Positions 62,475-64,000 of a stretch of DNA of 64,000 nucleotides are shown here, one piece after another. The notes beneath the pieces were generated by a model that saw only the letters and a program-made list of their open reading frames with translations, was not told the origin of the DNA and did not search any database. Each line of letters begins with the position of its first letter. The stretch's first letter is position 1. Origin of the DNA: CAJQHT01 sp038123275 (lineage in GTDB: Bacteria; Pseudomonadota; Alphaproteobacteria; Rickettsiales; UBA1997); contig JAYORG010000001.1 in NCBI GenBank assembly GCA_038123275.1, forward strand, positions 124,001-188,000. The letters run 5' to 3'. The position numbers were made by a program, and so were the translations under genes.

Positions 62475-62537
62475 GTGATTGTAACTAGATTAATGAGCCT
62501 TCCTTAAGGTAAATTTAAGTTAAAATAGTATTAAGCA

Positions 62538-63500
62538 ATGGCAAATAAGAAAAAGTCAAAATTAAGTGATCCACAAAATGTTAATAATATTGCTCTGCAA
62601 GAAGAGATAAAGAAGAGTAATTCTGAGTCTGTAGTAAAGGCAAAATTATTATGCGAAGCTTTGCCTTACATGAAAAGATTTTCAGGTGAAACTTTTGTTA
62701 TTAAGTTTGGTGGCAGTGCCATGGGAGATGAAGATAATATTGCTAAATTTGCTCGTGATGTAGTGTTGTTAAAGCAAGTGGGCATTAACCCTGTTATTGT
62801 TCATGGTGGTGGGCCACAAATTGGTGAAATGCTTAAAAAGTTAGATATTAAATCTTCCTTTATTGATGGTTTGCGTGTTACTGATGCTAGCGCTGTTGAG
62901 GTGGTTGAAATGGTATTGTCTGGTTCAATTAATAAAGATATTGTACAAAAAATTAATCAGGCTGGGGGGATGGCTATTGGCTTGTCTGGCAAAGATGGAG
63001 ATTTGATTCAAGCAAAAAAATTAAGTAGAACTCGTAAAGATCCAGATTCTAACATTGAAAAAATTCTTGATTTAGGTTTTGTTGGAGAGCCAGATTACAT
63101 TAATCCTGATGTGTTATCTAATTTTGAAGACACAGATGTTATTCCAGTTATTGCACCAATTGGTGTAGGTAAAGGTGGTGAAACTTACAATATTAATGCT
63201 GATACAGTAGCAGGAGCTATTGCTGGAGCTTTAAAAGCAGCAAAATTAATTATCTTAAGTGATGTTGATGGTGTTATGCTTCCTAATAAGGAATTAGTTA
63301 GTCATTTAGGTGTTGCTACCGCTAAGGAATTAATTAAAGATGGTGTTATTAAAGATGGTATGATACCAAAAGTTGAAACATGTATTAAATCTTTAGAAGA
63401 TGGTGTAGAATTTGCTCATATCTTAAATGGCTCGGTTGAACATATTCTTCTTATGGAGCTTTTTACCGAGAAGGGTGCTGGAACTATGATTTTCTATTAG
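62538..63500 (+). CDS. argB: acetylglutamate kinase
   Basis: 320 residues with an N-terminal extension of about 40. FVIKFGGSAMG, VHGGGPQIGEML, GLSGKDGDL, VIPVIAPIGVG, NINADTVAGAIA and ILSDVDGVM are diagnostic. It phosphorylates N-acetylglutamate, the second step of arginine synthesis. With argG it suggests a working pathway elsewhere completed. Confidence 0.97.
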   Translation: MANKKKSKLSDPQNVNNIALQEEIKKSNSESVVKAKLLCEALPYMKRFSGETFVIKFGGSAMGDEDNIAKFARDVVLLKQVGINPVIVHGGGPQIGEMLKKLDIKSSFIDGLRVTDASAVEVVEMVLSGSINKDIVQKINQAGGMAIGLSGKDGDLIQAKKLSRTRKDPDSNIEKILDLGFVGEPDYINPDVLSNFEDTDVIPVIAPIGVGKGGETYNINADTVAGAIAGALKAAKLIILSDVDGVMLPNKELVSHLGVATAKELIKDGVIKDGMIPKVETCIKSLEDGVEFAHILNGSVEHILLMELFTEKGAGTMIFY

Positions 63501-63505
63501 AAAAT

Positions 63506-64000
63506 TTATTGTGGTTGGTATTTTATCTTATCAATTTTCCTAAAAAGTATTTTATTAGAAATTTCGGGAAACATATTTCTTGTTACTAATTTCATTTTAT
63601 CAATATTATTCCCAGTTATATCTGAATAGATCAATATTTGATGTAAATCATCTTTTTCTAGGATTGTTTTTCGTTTTTTTATCTTATTTTTAGAAATTTC
63701 TAACTCTATTTGATGTTTTATTTTGCGACCAAATAAAGCACCTTGAGTTATTATGTTTGGGTTATTATTAAAATTTTCAGCAAAAAATGACTCAATATTA
63801 TTTTCTAAGAATGGAAAATGAGTGCAAAATAATCCAAGACTACTGATAGTTTTTACATCTGGAAAAATTGATACCATCTCATCTAAATCATTTTTTACAG
63901 CTTGTTGTTGAATTTTATTCTCTACACCATTTTCAATATTTTCTACCCAGTATTTAGGAGAAAATGAGTATATATACATAGCAACATTATCTCTTTGGTG
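63506..64000 (-). CDS. murI: glutamate racemase, C-terminal part (cut by window end)
   Basis: About 165 C-terminal residues; the frame stays open to the window edge (HQRDNVAMYIYSF), so ATG 63979 is probably internal. LGLFCTHFPFLENNI contains the second catalytic Cys region (CTHxPFL) of glutamate racemase, and NPNIITQGALFGRKI fits the following strand. It makes D-glutamate for peptidoglycan. The extra C-terminal tail of about 60 residues is longer than usual. Confidence 0.72.
   Translation of the reverse strand, partial: HQRDNVAMYIYSFSPKYWVENIENGVENKIQQQAVKNDLDEMVSIFPDVKTISSLGLFCTHFPFLENNIESFFAENFNNNPNIITQGALFGRKIKHQIELEISKNKIKKRKTILEKDDLHQILIYSDITGNNIDKMKLVTRNMFPEISNKILFRKIDKIKYQPQ

Overview
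The window is AT-rich, gene-dense DNA from a bacterium that looks like a Rickettsiales-type alphaproteobacterium. The evidence is the short overlapping genes, VirB8/VirB9 type IV secretion proteins encoded without the rest of their cluster, several ankyrin or TPR proteins, an elongator tRNA-Met of alphaproteobacterial type, palindromic repeats, and a reduced but standard housekeeping set. It keeps genes that strongly reduced intracellular Rickettsiales usually lack or keep only in part: ilvC, argG, argB, dapF, folC, folP, a LysR regulator and pstCA. A host-associated lineage with sizeable amino-acid synthesis, for example one near Deianiraeaceae, is a reasonable inference but is not proven here.

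Layout. 0-13.4 kb: end of kbl, two unknown proteins, dgt, two host-interaction-like proteins on the minus strand, a gamma-carbonic anhydrase homologue, a minus-strand run of two small proteins, amgK and argG, then GNAT-yihY-folC, a palindromic repeat array containing a 100-N assembly gap, an SH3 protein with glmU, and ilvC. 13.6-21.2 kb: one giant gene (2532 codons) for a coiled-coil protein with a nucleotide-identical internal duplication of about 507 bp. 21.2-33 kb: smpB, the rpsF-rpsR-rplI operon, tRNA-Met, a GIY-YIG protein, rpsA-sppA, acpP, a tRNA nucleotidyltransferase, ispB-type synthase, recF, a cold-shock gene, and dapF-ccmH. 33-46 kb: a frameshifted coiled-coil gene, nnrDE, a site-2 protease, uvrB, tRNA-Gly, tRNA-Tyr, LysR, a degenerate histidine kinase, rodA, virB8-virB9, der and rsmE. 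46-51.4 kb: pstC-pstA, DUF805, folP, an envelope protein, a broken tRNA-Glu copy and the intact tRNA-Glu. 51.5-56 kb is an accessory island: a 2.4-kb IS4-family element with its own inverted repeats, an 11-bp target duplication and a passenger gene, then hicAB with a clear promoter and operator, then an MNT/HEPN pair that looks like a split fused gene. 56-64 kb: queA, ubiE, a broken TPR-ankyrin gene, rpmE, an alpha/beta hydrolase behind a 42-bp tandem repeat, argB, and part of murI.

Three themes stand out. First, three genes (coiled-coil at 33.5 kb, transposase at 52.7 kb, TPR-ankyrin at 60.1 kb) are each interrupted at a run of exactly eight identical bases, which suggests slippage-based switching, decay or sequencing error. 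Second, small hairpin elements recur. One 45-bp palindrome has two copies that differ by compensatory changes, and a trailer hairpin is fused to the CCA ends of both tRNA-Met and tRNA-Tyr. Third, partial tRNA copies (Glu, Tyr) lie next to such elements, pointing to a small mobile element or rearrangement process that acts at tRNA genes.
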